A program made the position numbers and the translations under genes. Below, in pieces: positions 52,762 through 61,855 of a DNA stretch of 64,000 bases. Origin of the DNA: PGYR01 sp041675005 (GTDB taxonomy: Bacteria; Bacteroidota; Ignavibacteria; Kapaibacteriales; UBA2268). A model generated the notes under the pieces. The model was not told the DNA's origin, ran no database searches, and saw only the letters and a list, made by a program, of their open reading frames with translations. Positions within the stretch are counted from its first letter, which is position 1; each line of letters opens with the position of its first letter. The stretch covers positions 4,098 to 68,097 of the forward strand of contig JBAYUQ010000018.1 of NCBI GenBank assembly GCA_041675005.1. Direction: 5' to 3'.

Positions 52762-54369
52762 ATGCCAACTCTACATTGGATAGGTAAAGAAAAAGTAATA
52801 AACCACCACCAAGATGTACCATTCCGAGTTTTGGAACATAAGTACGGCTTCACGTCAGACCCAAATGCAGGTACTGCAACCGAAAACAATCAGCCAACCA
52901 ATAGTGGCAATAAGATAATACACGGCGACAACCTAGAAGCTCTTAAATCCTTACTACCCGAATACGAAGGAAAGGTAAAGTGCATATACATAGACCCACC
53001 ATACAACACTGGCAACGAAAGCTGGGTGTACAATGACAACGTAAACCACCCAAAAATAAAAAAATGGCTTGGCGAAGTAGTAGGTAAAGACGGAGAAGAC
53101 CTAACAAGACACGATAAGTGGCTATGTATGATGTACCCACGACTGAAACTATTACACAAACTACTCGCAGATGATGGTGCTATATTTATATCAATAGATG
53201 ATAATGAGCAAGCCAACCTAAAGCTAATCTGTGATGAGATTTTTGGTGCTAGGAATTTCATCAATAATATTATTTGGCAAAAAAAATATAGTCCTCAAAA
53301 TGATGCACGTTATTTATCAGATATGCATGATTTTATTCTTTGCTATACCAAATCAAAAGATAAATGGGAAAGGAATTTATTACCTCGAACGGAAGCTCAA
53401 AACAAGAGGTATAAGAATCCTGATAATGATTCGAGAGGAGTATGGAAGGCTAGTGACTTATCAGTGAAAACTTATAATGTAAATACTGATTATCCGATTA
53501 AAACACCAAGTGGTCGAATAGTTAACCCGCCAAGTGGTTATTGCTGGAGAGTAAGTGAGTCTAAGTTAAAAGAAATGGTATTAGAAAATCGTATTTGGTT
53601 TGGTAAAGATGGGTCTAATGTCCCAGCTATCAAACGTTTTTTGTCTGATGTACAGCAAGGTACAGTACCTGTCACCTTATGGTTCCGTGATGAAGTAGGT
53701 GACAATCAAGAGGCAAAACAAGTTTTAAAGCTAACAATTGATGACGGCTCATTCCCATTTGATACACCGAAACCACCAAGATTAATCGAAAGAATATTAC
53801 ATATAGCGTCCGACAAAAACTCCATAGTCCTCGACTCATTCTCTGGTTCGGGTACTACTGCACATTCGGTGATGAACCTCAACAAGCAAGACGGCGGCAA
53901 TAGGAAGTTCATATTAGTAGAGATGGAAGATTATGCTAACGACATAACAGCAGAGAGAGTTAAGCGAGTAGCCAAGGGTTATGGTGCTGACAAAAAAGCC
54001 GTAGAGGGAACAGGCGGTAGTTTTGATTATTACGAATTAGGATTACCACTATTCAAAGCAGACGAAATGCTCAACGAAGAAGTCGCTACTGAAAAAATAC
54101 GTGAGTATATATGGTATTCTGAAACACGCACAAAGTACACAGAGCAAGAAGCAGAAGAGTATTTATTAGGCAAAACAGATGATGCTGTTTACTATTTTAT
54201 CTACGAAAAAGAACGACTGACAACATTAGATTATGATTCGCTTTCTATGATAAAAACGAAAGGTGAACTATATATAATTTACGCTGATAATTGTCTATTG
54301 CCAAAAGAATTCATGGACAGAGAAAATATAATATTCAAGAAGATACCAAGAGACATAACGAGATTTTAG
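52762..54369 (+). CDS. Type III restriction-modification methyltransferase (Mod)
   Basis: 535 residues. Adenine methyltransferase of the beta arrangement: catalytic D-P-P-Y-N-T-G-N at 78-85 before the SAM site F-S-G-S-G-T-T at 360-366. The middle (about 165-335) is the target recognition domain. It modifies the recognition site and joins Res. The stop is 3 bases before the res start. Base use differs inside: all six Tyr codons before the recognition domain are TAC, all seven inside it TAT, which suggests a swapped recognition domain. Confidence 0.9.
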   Translation: MPTLHWIGKEKVINHHQDVPFRVLEHKYGFTSDPNAGTATENNQPTNSGNKIIHGDNLEALKSLLPEYEGKVKCIYIDPPYNTGNESWVYNDNVNHPKIKKWLGEVVGKDGEDLTRHDKWLCMMYPRLKLLHKLLADDGAIFISIDDNEQANLKLICDEIFGARNFINNIIWQKKYSPQNDARYLSDMHDFILCYTKSKDKWERNLLPRTEAQNKRYKNPDNDSRGVWKASDLSVKTYNVNTDYPIKTPSGRIVNPPSGYCWRVSESKLKEMVLENRIWFGKDGSNVPAIKRFLSDVQQGTVPVTLWFRDEVGDNQEAKQVLKLTIDDGSFPFDTPKPPRLIERILHIASDKNSIVLDSFSGSGTTAHSVMNLNKQDGGNRKFILVEMEDYANDITAERVKRVAKGYGADKKAVEGTGGSFDYYELGLPLFKADEMLNEEVATEKIREYIWYSETRTKYTEQEAEEYLLGKTDDAVYYFIYEKERLTTLDYDSLSMIKTKGELYIIYADNCLLPKEFMDRENIIFKKIPRDITRF

Positions 54370-54372
54370 ATT

Positions 54373-57006
54373 ATGGAACTAAAAAGCTACCAAAGAAAAG
54401 TAATAGAGAATCTTGATGAATACTTGGACTATATTCAGAAGCACAAGAACATTGCCACGGCGTTCAATCAATATTGGTCAGATAAAATAGGCCCTTATAA
54501 TGTATTGACTGGTGAGGGTATGATGCCATATAAGAATAATATCCCAAATGCAGCTCATGTGTGTATCAAGGTGCCAACGGCAGGTGGTAAGACGTTCATA
54601 GCTGTGAACGCTTTGCATACTATTTTTTCAGCTTATGAACCGAGTATGCCCAAAGCAGTTATTTGGTTGGTGCCATGGAGTAATCTATTGCAGCAGACTA
54701 AAGAAGCACTATCGAACCCAAGCCATCCTTATAGAAAGAAACTCAATACACTTTTCAACGGAAGGGTAGAAGTTTACCAAAAAGAAGATTTATTGCAAGG
54801 AACAAATTTCAATCCGACTGTAGTCAACGATCAGCTGAGCATCTTTGTTATGAGTTTTGCTAGCTTGCGAGCTAGAAACAAAGACGATAGAAAAGTTTAT
54901 CAGGAGAATGGGCAACTAGAATCATTTTCAGCACAATTTGAGAATAAAGACCATATACTAGAAGGCGTAGATGACACTGCTTTGATAAATGTATTACGTT
55001 CTTTGAATCCTGTATTAGTTGTGGACGAGAGTCACAATGCAGAAAGTGAGCTAAGTGTAGATATGCTCAAAAATCTGAACCCATCTTTTATACTAGACCT
55101 AACGGCAACCCCCAAGGAAAATAGCAATATAATCAGCTATGTACCTGCGTTGGAGTTAAAGAAAGAAAATATGGTAAAATTACCAATAATAGTATATAAT
55201 AACCACGACAAAACTGAAGTAATAAATAATGCATTGCACCTACAACGCAAATTAGAGCTACTTGCCAAAAAGCAAGAAGAAGACGGTGGAAAGTATATTA
55301 GACCTATTGTCCTATTCCAAGCACAGCCAAAAACTAAAGATGATAACACCACATTTGAGAAACTGAAAGAACAGTTATTAAGTGTAGGGATTCCTGAAAA
55401 TCAGATAAAAATCAAAACTGCAAATATAGATGAGCTGAAAGGCATTGACCTGATGAGTAAAGATTGCGAAGTTAGGTATATCATAACAATCAATGCACTT
55501 AAGGAAGGTTGGGATTGCCCATTTGCGTATATACTTGCATCATTAGCTGATAGGTCAAGTGCAGTAGATGTAGAACAGATATTGGGCAGAGTACTCCGTC
55601 AACCTTACGTTCAACAACATAAATCATTTCAGCTTAATGTATCTTACGTTTTGACAGCATCAGCTAAATTTAATGAGACATTGCAGAATATAGTAAAGGG
55701 ATTACAAGAGTCGGGATTTAGTGAAAAAGATTATAGAAAAATAGATAAGATGACGGATGAAGAAAAGGAATCTGCTGTTGAATCAGTTGTGGAGTCATTC
55801 TTATTCCCTGAACGAGATACGGTCACAGAGGAAGTTATTGATACTGCAAGAGTCGTATATGACCCTACGGAAACCTACGATGATAGTAATTCCAATCCAT
55901 TCATTGACGAAATAGAAGCAGTAGCAGAGGAACAGAACAGACAACTGGAAGAGCAAATAAAACAGCAAGAACAGCAACCAACTGATGAGAGCTCGCATCA
56001 AGAATTAGGAGATAAGGTGAAACGATATAACGTAAAAGATTCACACAAAGAACTAGTAAAAACGATAGAGTTTCCGCAATTTTTTATTAAAGTACCTACT
56101 AGTGATTTGTTTAATACTGATGAAGAATTGCTAAATAGGGAGTCATTGCTTAAAGATTTCAAACTATCGAATGAAGACATAAAGATTGATTTCGAAAAAA
56201 ACACTTCTGAACTTTATAGGGTTGATTTAGAGGAAGTTAAGAGTAATGATTATACACCAACATTCACAAAGATAGAAAATAGTTTGGTAAAAGATTCTAT
56301 AGTCGATTACATTTTCTCTGGTCCTAAAGAGAAACAAATAGAAAACATAACTCACCAAATTATGCAAATAATTGGGAATATGTATCCCATAGCGGACCAA
56401 CAAATAAAGATATACGTCAATCGAATTTTGGGAAGTTTGGATGTTGACCAACTTCGTGATTTGATAGCAAAGAAGTGGAGCTATACAGAAAAAATCAAAT
56501 CAAAGATTCGAGAAGTATCAGATGCTTATGCTGAAAAAATGTTTATGGATTTGGTTAAATCTAGACAGATAAATGCTAAAACAAATTGGAGATTAAAAAA
56601 CCAAATAATTCCTGGTAAGGTTGGTCCATCGGTTGGGAATTCCTTATATGAAAAGGAAGGGTCGATGAATAACTTTGAAGAGAAAGTTGCTTTGGAAATT
56701 GGTACAGCATCTAATATCGTGTTTTGGCATAGGAACCTAGAACGTGGAAAGGGATTTTTCATAAATGGCTTTAAAAGCAATCACTATCCTGACTTTATTC
56801 TTAGAACTAAATCTGGAATGACAATAGTAGTTGAAACGAAAGGTGATTATCTAGACGGCTCAGACAGTGAAGCGAAATGTAGGTTAGGTAATGAATGGGA
56901 AAAGCAAGCAGGTAATGACTTTGCTTATTTTATGATTTTCGAGACCAAGAGTATTGATGGTGCTTACAATTTGGATGATGCCAAAAGACTAATTAGTAGT
57001 ATGTAA
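54373..57006 (+). CDS. Type III restriction endonuclease subunit (Res)
   Basis: 877 residues. SF2 helicase: P-T-A-G-G-K-T at 68-74, D-E-S-H at 218-221, T-A-T-P at 244-247 and Q-I-L-G-R-V-L-R-Q at 402-410. The C-terminal nuclease has H-Y-P-D (Asp807) and V-E-T-K (Glu821, Lys823), the PD-(D/E)xK core. With Mod it forms a type III R-M complex that translocates and cleaves unmodified DNA. All key residues are present, so it should be active. Confidence 0.92.
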   Translation: MELKSYQRKVIENLDEYLDYIQKHKNIATAFNQYWSDKIGPYNVLTGEGMMPYKNNIPNAAHVCIKVPTAGGKTFIAVNALHTIFSAYEPSMPKAVIWLVPWSNLLQQTKEALSNPSHPYRKKLNTLFNGRVEVYQKEDLLQGTNFNPTVVNDQLSIFVMSFASLRARNKDDRKVYQENGQLESFSAQFENKDHILEGVDDTALINVLRSLNPVLVVDESHNAESELSVDMLKNLNPSFILDLTATPKENSNIISYVPALELKKENMVKLPIIVYNNHDKTEVINNALHLQRKLELLAKKQEEDGGKYIRPIVLFQAQPKTKDDNTTFEKLKEQLLSVGIPENQIKIKTANIDELKGIDLMSKDCEVRYIITINALKEGWDCPFAYILASLADRSSAVDVEQILGRVLRQPYVQQHKSFQLNVSYVLTASAKFNETLQNIVKGLQESGFSEKDYRKIDKMTDEEKESAVESVVESFLFPERDTVTEEVIDTARVVYDPTETYDDSNSNPFIDEIEAVAEEQNRQLEEQIKQQEQQPTDESSHQELGDKVKRYNVKDSHKELVKTIEFPQFFIKVPTSDLFNTDEELLNRESLLKDFKLSNEDIKIDFEKNTSELYRVDLEEVKSNDYTPTFTKIENSLVKDSIVDYIFSGPKEKQIENITHQIMQIIGNMYPIADQQIKIYVNRILGSLDVDQLRDLIAKKWSYTEKIKSKIREVSDAYAEKMFMDLVKSRQINAKTNWRLKNQIIPGKVGPSVGNSLYEKEGSMNNFEEKVALEIGTASNIVFWHRNLERGKGFFINGFKSNHYPDFILRTKSGMTIVVETKGDYLDGSDSEAKCRLGNEWEKQAGNDFAYFMIFETKSIDGAYNLDDAKRLISSM

Positions 57007-57007
57007 C

Positions 57008-57118
57008 CTTACTGCATGTGCTAATGATTTGGAGTGGGGCAATAGTGATTTTCCACTAGTTAACTTTGACCCATCCAAAGCAGCGTATTCAGAATTAACC
57101 AATAAACTAGATCCATAG
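57008..57118 (+). pseudogene. Remnant of a methyltransferase-like C-terminus
   Basis: In one frame without a start codon, translation reads ...W-G-N-S-D-F-P, then a K-A-A-Y-S-E-L-T-N-K-L-D-P stop, then L-Y-K-F. The latter resembles the Y-E-L-x-x-x-L-D-x-L-V-Y-x-L-Y-G-L ending of type II/BREX-type methyltransferases. The frame begins right after a stop at about 56988 and ends at 57116-57118. It looks like the decayed tail of a lost restriction-modification gene, but the match is short. Confidence 0.35.
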
Positions 57119-57183
57119 TTATATAAGTTTAGTTTTTTGAAGGAATAATGGATTTGTATTGCTTAAACAGAATATTGAATAAT

Positions 57184-58524
57184 TTATTCTCTTGGTAAAT
57201 CATAAATTCTATATTTTCTTCCCTTTGAGCTGAATATTGATTCGTTCAATTCATCATCTGGTATATTTATTTTCGTGTTTTTATCAAATTCCATGTAGCA
57301 GAAATCTTCAGAATTATAGTTATTATATTTTGGAGCTTCCATTGCGATACCAACTACAATTCTAAGATTGTGATGCTTTAGTTTTGCGTGCTTACATGCG
57401 ATTAATAAATTTTTTGTTCTAATGCTTCTTCTTTCAATTAATGATAGGTTACTATTCCTATGGTTAACTTGCATAAAGACATACGCTTTCTCTTCTATAT
57501 CTGCTGAAAATAGTATAGTTTTAGCGTGAAAATCACCTTCATGATTCGGAAAACTCTCTATAGCTTGTATCATTTTATTAGAATATTCGCGTCTAATATA
57601 TCTAGGTACTTTCGACATCTCTTTGATAGCATTATCTACATTGGTGAGAACTTTGTTATCAAAACCATTTACAGGAATATAGTTGTCTACCGAGTAAGAA
57701 ATTAGTCTGTCCCATAAGTAAGAAGGCTTGTTAGAAATGTGTCTTCTTAAATATAGATCTGATTGTACAAAATTCTGCCAAGTACCTTCCTCAATCATAA
57801 TTACATTTACTGTCTCATCTTCTCTAATTAAATCTCGTTCATTAAGAAGATATATTGCCAACAAATCTTCCTCACCCATAAAAGCAAGGACATCATAATA
57901 ATCAATTGCTGCTTCTTTAGTGTTAAGGTATCTTCTAAAGTCATCTATTGTATCTAATTCATTTAATATAATATCGAGATTAAAACTATCGAAAACATGA
58001 ATTTTAGAAGATTTATCTAATGAAATTCCAAACGGAAAATCATATCCTAAATCATTATCATCTTCATATTTTATAGCAAGACTGCCATATATATTATCGT
58101 TAGACATTGTTTCACAAGCTTCTTTAGCACCATACGCAATTATTATTTTATGAAATTTCAAATTTTTGTAATCATAACTAACATTAAACAAATTGGTCGC
58201 TTGATTATCTGTGTAGATTGGATTTCCTTGCCTAATATATCTTTCAGCACCCTTTAGAGAATCCGCTTGTTTCGAAATAACCTTTTTTTCCCATCTTTTC
58301 CAATCTATCAGTATTTGTTTGTCATCACCATCTGGCTTCATATATTTTTCTCTAACAAAGAAAAGAAAAACTTCATTATCAAATATCGAGATGAAATCAC
58401 ATAACTCTTTCTTATCTTTTTTATGGGGATTATTACAAGTCCAAGGTGAGAAAAATAATTTATTACATAACTTTGCTAATTCTACTTCGGAAGGAGTTAC
58501 ACCTTGTATGCTATCTTCATTCAT
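57184..58524 (-). CDS. Nuclease-like defence candidate
   Basis: 446 residues from ATG 58524; a GTG at 58533 and an ATG at 58530 are in frame, but only 58524 has a good ribosome-site spacing (AGG 8 bases upstream). The N-terminus carries P-W-T...K-E-L-C-D-F with F-V-R-E-K (about 41-60), the spacing of a PD-(D/E)xK core, and then W-K-R-W-x-K-K and Q-x-x-S-L-K-G-A-E-R-Y. That order is typical of nuclease-domain proteins of unknown function found near restriction systems. The C-terminal half is unassigned. It faces the type III R-M genes across the remnant at 57008. Confidence 0.5.
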   Translation of the reverse strand: MNEDSIQGVTPSEVELAKLCNKLFFSPWTCNNPHKKDKKELCDFISIFDNEVFLFFVREKYMKPDGDDKQILIDWKRWEKKVISKQADSLKGAERYIRQGNPIYTDNQATNLFNVSYDYKNLKFHKIIIAYGAKEACETMSNDNIYGSLAIKYEDDNDLGYDFPFGISLDKSSKIHVFDSFNLDIILNELDTIDDFRRYLNTKEAAIDYYDVLAFMGEEDLLAIYLLNERDLIREDETVNVIMIEEGTWQNFVQSDLYLRRHISNKPSYLWDRLISYSVDNYIPVNGFDNKVLTNVDNAIKEMSKVPRYIRREYSNKMIQAIESFPNHEGDFHAKTILFSADIEEKAYVFMQVNHRNSNLSLIERRSIRTKNLLIACKHAKLKHHNLRIVVGIAMEAPKYNNYNSEDFCYMEFDKNTKINIPDDELNESIFSSKGRKYRIYDLPRE

Positions 58525-58575
58525 TTTCATCACCTATTTAATTTTGATATATAGATAAATGAAAAAATAGCATAA

Positions 58576-58917
58576 ATGTTTGAAGAATATAATTTTGAAA
58601 AAGAACAGTATCTAAAAATACTTCACGATGAATTCAAAGCCATTCTTTCTATACATCAAGACCCTAAGTATAATGCAGATGGTACTTCTAACCGAAAGTT
58701 GCTGTTTGTAACTGCTCTAGTTAATTTTTCAAATCATCACGAGGAAGAATATCATATAATCAAACGGCTATCCAATAACAGAAGCATACTTGACCGAGAA
58801 ATCACAAGGTTGTTTGACTTATCCGAGCAACGGAACAGAAAATTACAATCACTATGCCTACAAGCGGAAATGCAGTTAAATATAGGATTTGCGGATTATG
58901 ATATCATCCCTAGCTAA
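58576..58917 (+). CDS. Small helical protein B
   Basis: 113 residues, helical, with H-D-E-F-K-A-I-L, H-H-E-E-E-Y-H and a charged R-E-I-T-R-L-F-D-L helix. A loose likeness to the proteins at 51876 and 58970 (internal E/R-rich helix and L-x-x-L repeats) is seen. A GATATATA motif lies about 24 bases before the ATG. Function unknown. Confidence 0.55.
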   Translation: MFEEYNFEKEQYLKILHDEFKAILSIHQDPKYNADGTSNRKLLFVTALVNFSNHHEEEYHIIKRLSNNRSILDREITRLFDLSEQRNRKLQSLCLQAEMQLNIGFADYDIIPS

Positions 58918-58969
58918 AACCATTTAATATAACATTCAGATATATATAATATAATTTAATGGTAATACT

Positions 58970-59296
58970 ATGAATATAAAACTGACTGATAAAAGCTATA
59001 ATAGCGTCGTGGAAACGGAATATGGTGATCTAGTTGAAAGAATAAATACTTATTCAGAGATTAGGACAGGTGATATTTACCTATCAGATGATGTGAATGA
59101 ATTTATGAGTAGGTTAGTATCTGATAAGAGATTGCTTAAGAATGAACTTGCATCAAAAGAGATGTTGGTGTGCCTAGCTAAAGTTCAACATATAAACATC
59201 GATGAATTAATTGCTGAGATGAATGAGAAGTTAGAATTAATAGTAAAACTACACACATCTCTAGTTAATCTTGTAGAAGATTTACAATCAAATTAG
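58970..59296 (+). CDS. Small helical protein C (paralog of A)
   Basis: 108 residues. Shares with protein A the order V-E-R-I-N-T-Y-S-E-I-R, D-I-Y-L-S-D-D-V-N-E-F and a long K/E/L helix. The AGATATATA motif lies about 24 bases upstream. Function unknown; may be a subunit or partner of A or of the replication-like proteins. Confidence 0.6.
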   Translation: MNIKLTDKSYNSVVETEYGDLVERINTYSEIRTGDIYLSDDVNEFMSRLVSDKRLLKNELASKEMLVCLAKVQHINIDELIAEMNEKLELIVKLHTSLVNLVEDLQSN

Positions 59297-59602
59297 CATT
59301 TAGACCTTACGTAATTCTAAATATCCGCTTACCGTATTGTTAATTAGACTGCCAATTACGAACATAAACAGCCACAGATTGATTTTTGGGGCTGTTTTGG
59401 TAGTACGACCTGCCTATTAGTAAAAAACGTCCTTTAAAACGCCAATAGACCTATAAAGTATAATCAATCCAAAGAACCTCGACCATCATATTTAGGTAAT
59501 AACTTATATGAATTTAATATATAGTAAAATACCGCTAATGTCACACATGTATATATTATGTGAAATGTAGGTAGAATTTGCGAACTAAATATAAGATGAA
59601 AT
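59297..59602. other. Non-coding stretch with hairpin
   Basis: No gene seen. AAACAGCC (59367-59374) pairs with GGCTGTTT (59391-59398) around a 16-base loop, with T's after. It could terminate the upstream gene or be part of a replication origin given the replication-like genes downstream. Confidence 0.4.
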
Positions 59603-60562
59603 ATGGTAGATAAAGTATTGTTAGTATCAAAAGATAAGAATACAGTGAACAAACTAAAAGAAGTTAAATTTGCTAATAGAACTGTAACAAAAGAAGTAGT
59701 TAATGAAGAGTATAATTATGTCAATGAATATACCAAATGTAGCTATGATAATCTAAAGATATTAGTAAAGTATAATGAAGTTGCTATCATAGGTTCTGTT
59801 AGAAAGTATATGGCAATACAAAAGAACAAAGACTTGCTACTATACAATCCAACGATAAGTGATCTATATGATTTTTGTGATGCAGTGGAGAGTGATTTAG
59901 GAATAGATATTTCTAGTATGACAGTATATCAATTAGAGTGTGGTGTATCTAGTATTGTAAAGCATCCTATTAAAGAATATCTAGATACCTTGTTTCATTT
60001 ACCACGAACACACAAGAATACCTTTGGAAATAATGCAAAGAAGTTTAGTTGTTCATATCATAATGATGTCTACCGAGCAACTTCATTACAGTTCTATGAT
60101 AACGCTAAGTTGTATGGTAATAATAAAGAAAATATAATACGTATTGAGTTAGCAATACCAAAACGATTAAAGTCAAGACTAAAACAGAAAGACGCAATAG
60201 TATTTGAAGAGTTCCTTAGTGTAGATTTATGGGAAGATGTATATGAATTGATGGTACGAATGATAAATGATATTCAAACAAAACGAGATGCTGATAAGAA
60301 AGGTAATCTAATAATTAGTACGCCTAATGAACTAAAGAATTTCCTATGTGATAGATACTTATCAGATGAAGATAATTATGATACATTAGCAGGATTTCTA
60401 ATAGAATGTAAAGAATCAAACCCTGAATTCGACCCTGTGAATATAAAAAGACAAATTTCTAACATAAGGCAATTGCAGAAACCATCGACTACAGTTTCAG
60501 ATATGAAGAATGAACTAATAAATTTACTGACAGAGGAATTTAACATGATGATGTGTAGCTAA
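59603..60562 (+). CDS. Replication-initiator-like protein (gene II/X-like layout)
   Basis: 319 residues. The order I-I-G-S-V-R-K-Y, V-Y-Q-L-E-C-G, then K-F-S-C-S-Y-H-N, L-Q-F-Y-D-N-A-K and I-I-R-I-E-L follows the pattern of filamentous-phage replication proteins (Phage_X/gene II: a strand, a Tyr-containing F-Y-D-K-x-x-E segment, and a R-I-E strand). The family assignment is tentative. It is followed by a paralog, arguing for a duplicated replication or recombination module of the island. Confidence 0.45.
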   Translation: MVDKVLLVSKDKNTVNKLKEVKFANRTVTKEVVNEEYNYVNEYTKCSYDNLKILVKYNEVAIIGSVRKYMAIQKNKDLLLYNPTISDLYDFCDAVESDLGIDISSMTVYQLECGVSSIVKHPIKEYLDTLFHLPRTHKNTFGNNAKKFSCSYHNDVYRATSLQFYDNAKLYGNNKENIIRIELAIPKRLKSRLKQKDAIVFEEFLSVDLWEDVYELMVRMINDIQTKRDADKKGNLIISTPNELKNFLCDRYLSDEDNYDTLAGFLIECKESNPEFDPVNIKRQISNIRQLQKPSTTVSDMKNELINLLTEEFNMMMCS

Positions 60563-60596
60563 TCATAAACGAAATCATCTAAGATATATAAAGTAA

Positions 60597-61586
60597 ATGA
60601 AAGAGTACTTTATGTTATCTGAAGCAAAGTTCGTATTGAAGCGTAAGAATATACTAAATGAAATAAGTCAAAGTTTACTACACCAATTGAAGGTATGTGA
60701 GAATAGTACAAGCAAGTACTATAGTGGTATGCTGGGTTCGTTATACATTATTGTCTATAGTAATTCTCTAATTATAACTGGTGATTTTAGTCAGTATATA
60801 AATGAGGATATGACCGAAACAGTGAATATGAGCATATTTAAGTTTCAAAGGACAATACAAAAGCTAGAGAATGAACTTGGGATATGTTTGGATGAGATGA
60901 AACTAGAGAAAGGTATATCATTTTCCTTGAACCTAGATATGCAACATCCGTCAATTGCTTATGTCAATAGAATCGATTCATGCAAAGGTGCTATTAAGAA
61001 TACACGTTCATATTACGGAATAACTTTCAGCTTCGGTAAATCTAATAATATAAAAAAAACAAATTCCATATCTATTGGTGGAGTTACAACAGGTGAAAAG
61101 GAACTACTGAATCTAAAGTTCAGTTACATAGGTAGAAGAAGATATGATAGTATTTTGAAGCAAAATTATACATTAGGAGATTTTAAAAAAGAAGAGATAT
61201 GGCAGTTCTTCTATGATAAAATGAATAGTCAGTTAGACCTGTTTGAATGGAAGAAGATAAGAAACGGTGAGAATTTACAAAGCAAGACCGATGTAAACGA
61301 TTTCATACTAGAGAACATAAACATATCAACAAAGCAAATCAAGTCGTTAGAGAAGATAATAGAAGATGGATGGAAAAAAGGTACAACTGGTAAAACATCA
61401 TACTTCGAGATGAAACAGATGCTATCATCTTTGAAGTCGAATCTTGAATTCTCGAAATATGATTATAGTCACAGGTCTGAATTTCATGAAGCGGTTTATA
61501 GCTTACAGCATAATCTACTGCAACCACCAACCACAGATGATGGTTTACAGCATTCTGGGAACCACTGCTTGACCTTTCTGCAATAA
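60597..61586 (+). CDS. Paralog of the replication-initiator-like protein
   Basis: 329 residues. Shares layout with the preceding protein: S-G-M-L-G-S-L-Y-I-I-V, S-L-I-I-T-G-D-F-S-Q-Y-I-N (for I-I-G-S-V-R-K-Y-M), then D-F-K-K-E-E-I-W-Q-F-F-Y-D-K near 205-218, and I-S-I-G-G-V-T-T-G-E. Identity is low. It starts at 60597, only 7 bases after an AGATATATA motif. The C-terminal P-P-T-T-D-D-G-L-Q-H-S-G segment differs from the rest and could be a frameshifted end. Confidence 0.4.
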   Translation: MKEYFMLSEAKFVLKRKNILNEISQSLLHQLKVCENSTSKYYSGMLGSLYIIVYSNSLIITGDFSQYINEDMTETVNMSIFKFQRTIQKLENELGICLDEMKLEKGISFSLNLDMQHPSIAYVNRIDSCKGAIKNTRSYYGITFSFGKSNNIKKTNSISIGGVTTGEKELLNLKFSYIGRRRYDSILKQNYTLGDFKKEEIWQFFYDKMNSQLDLFEWKKIRNGENLQSKTDVNDFILENINISTKQIKSLEKIIEDGWKKGTTGKTSYFEMKQMLSSLKSNLEFSKYDYSHRSEFHEAVYSLQHNLLQPPTTDDGLQHSGNHCLTFLQ

Positions 61587-61696
61587 CACCATAGTGTTTC
61601 ACCAACAGTGACTATAACGCAAACAAGGTGTCTTTATGACTTAAATTCAAATATTTGTACATGTAAGAGATAGGTTATTAAACATACTACTACAAA

Positions 61697-61855
61697 ATGG
61701 AAAAGATGCTAAAAGAATTGAGCTGTAGAGATGAGATAGATATGCAATATGATTATAGAACTGAGCTGATAGCAGCAGTTCGAAAAGAATTCAATAATTT
61801 GGTATTTAGTCCAAATGAACAATTAGAAGAAGGTGATATTAATGTTAATCAATAG
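61697..61855 (+). CDS. Small acidic protein, 52 residues
   Basis: ATG 61697 to TAG 61855. Begins MEKMLKELSCRDEID and contains Y-R-T-E-L-I-A-A-V-R-K-E-F. Its last 14 bases overlap the start of the next gene, which supports translational coupling. No family recognised; ribosome site weak. Confidence 0.4.
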   Translation: MEKMLKELSCRDEIDMQYDYRTELIAAVRKEFNNLVFSPNEQLEEGDINVNQ

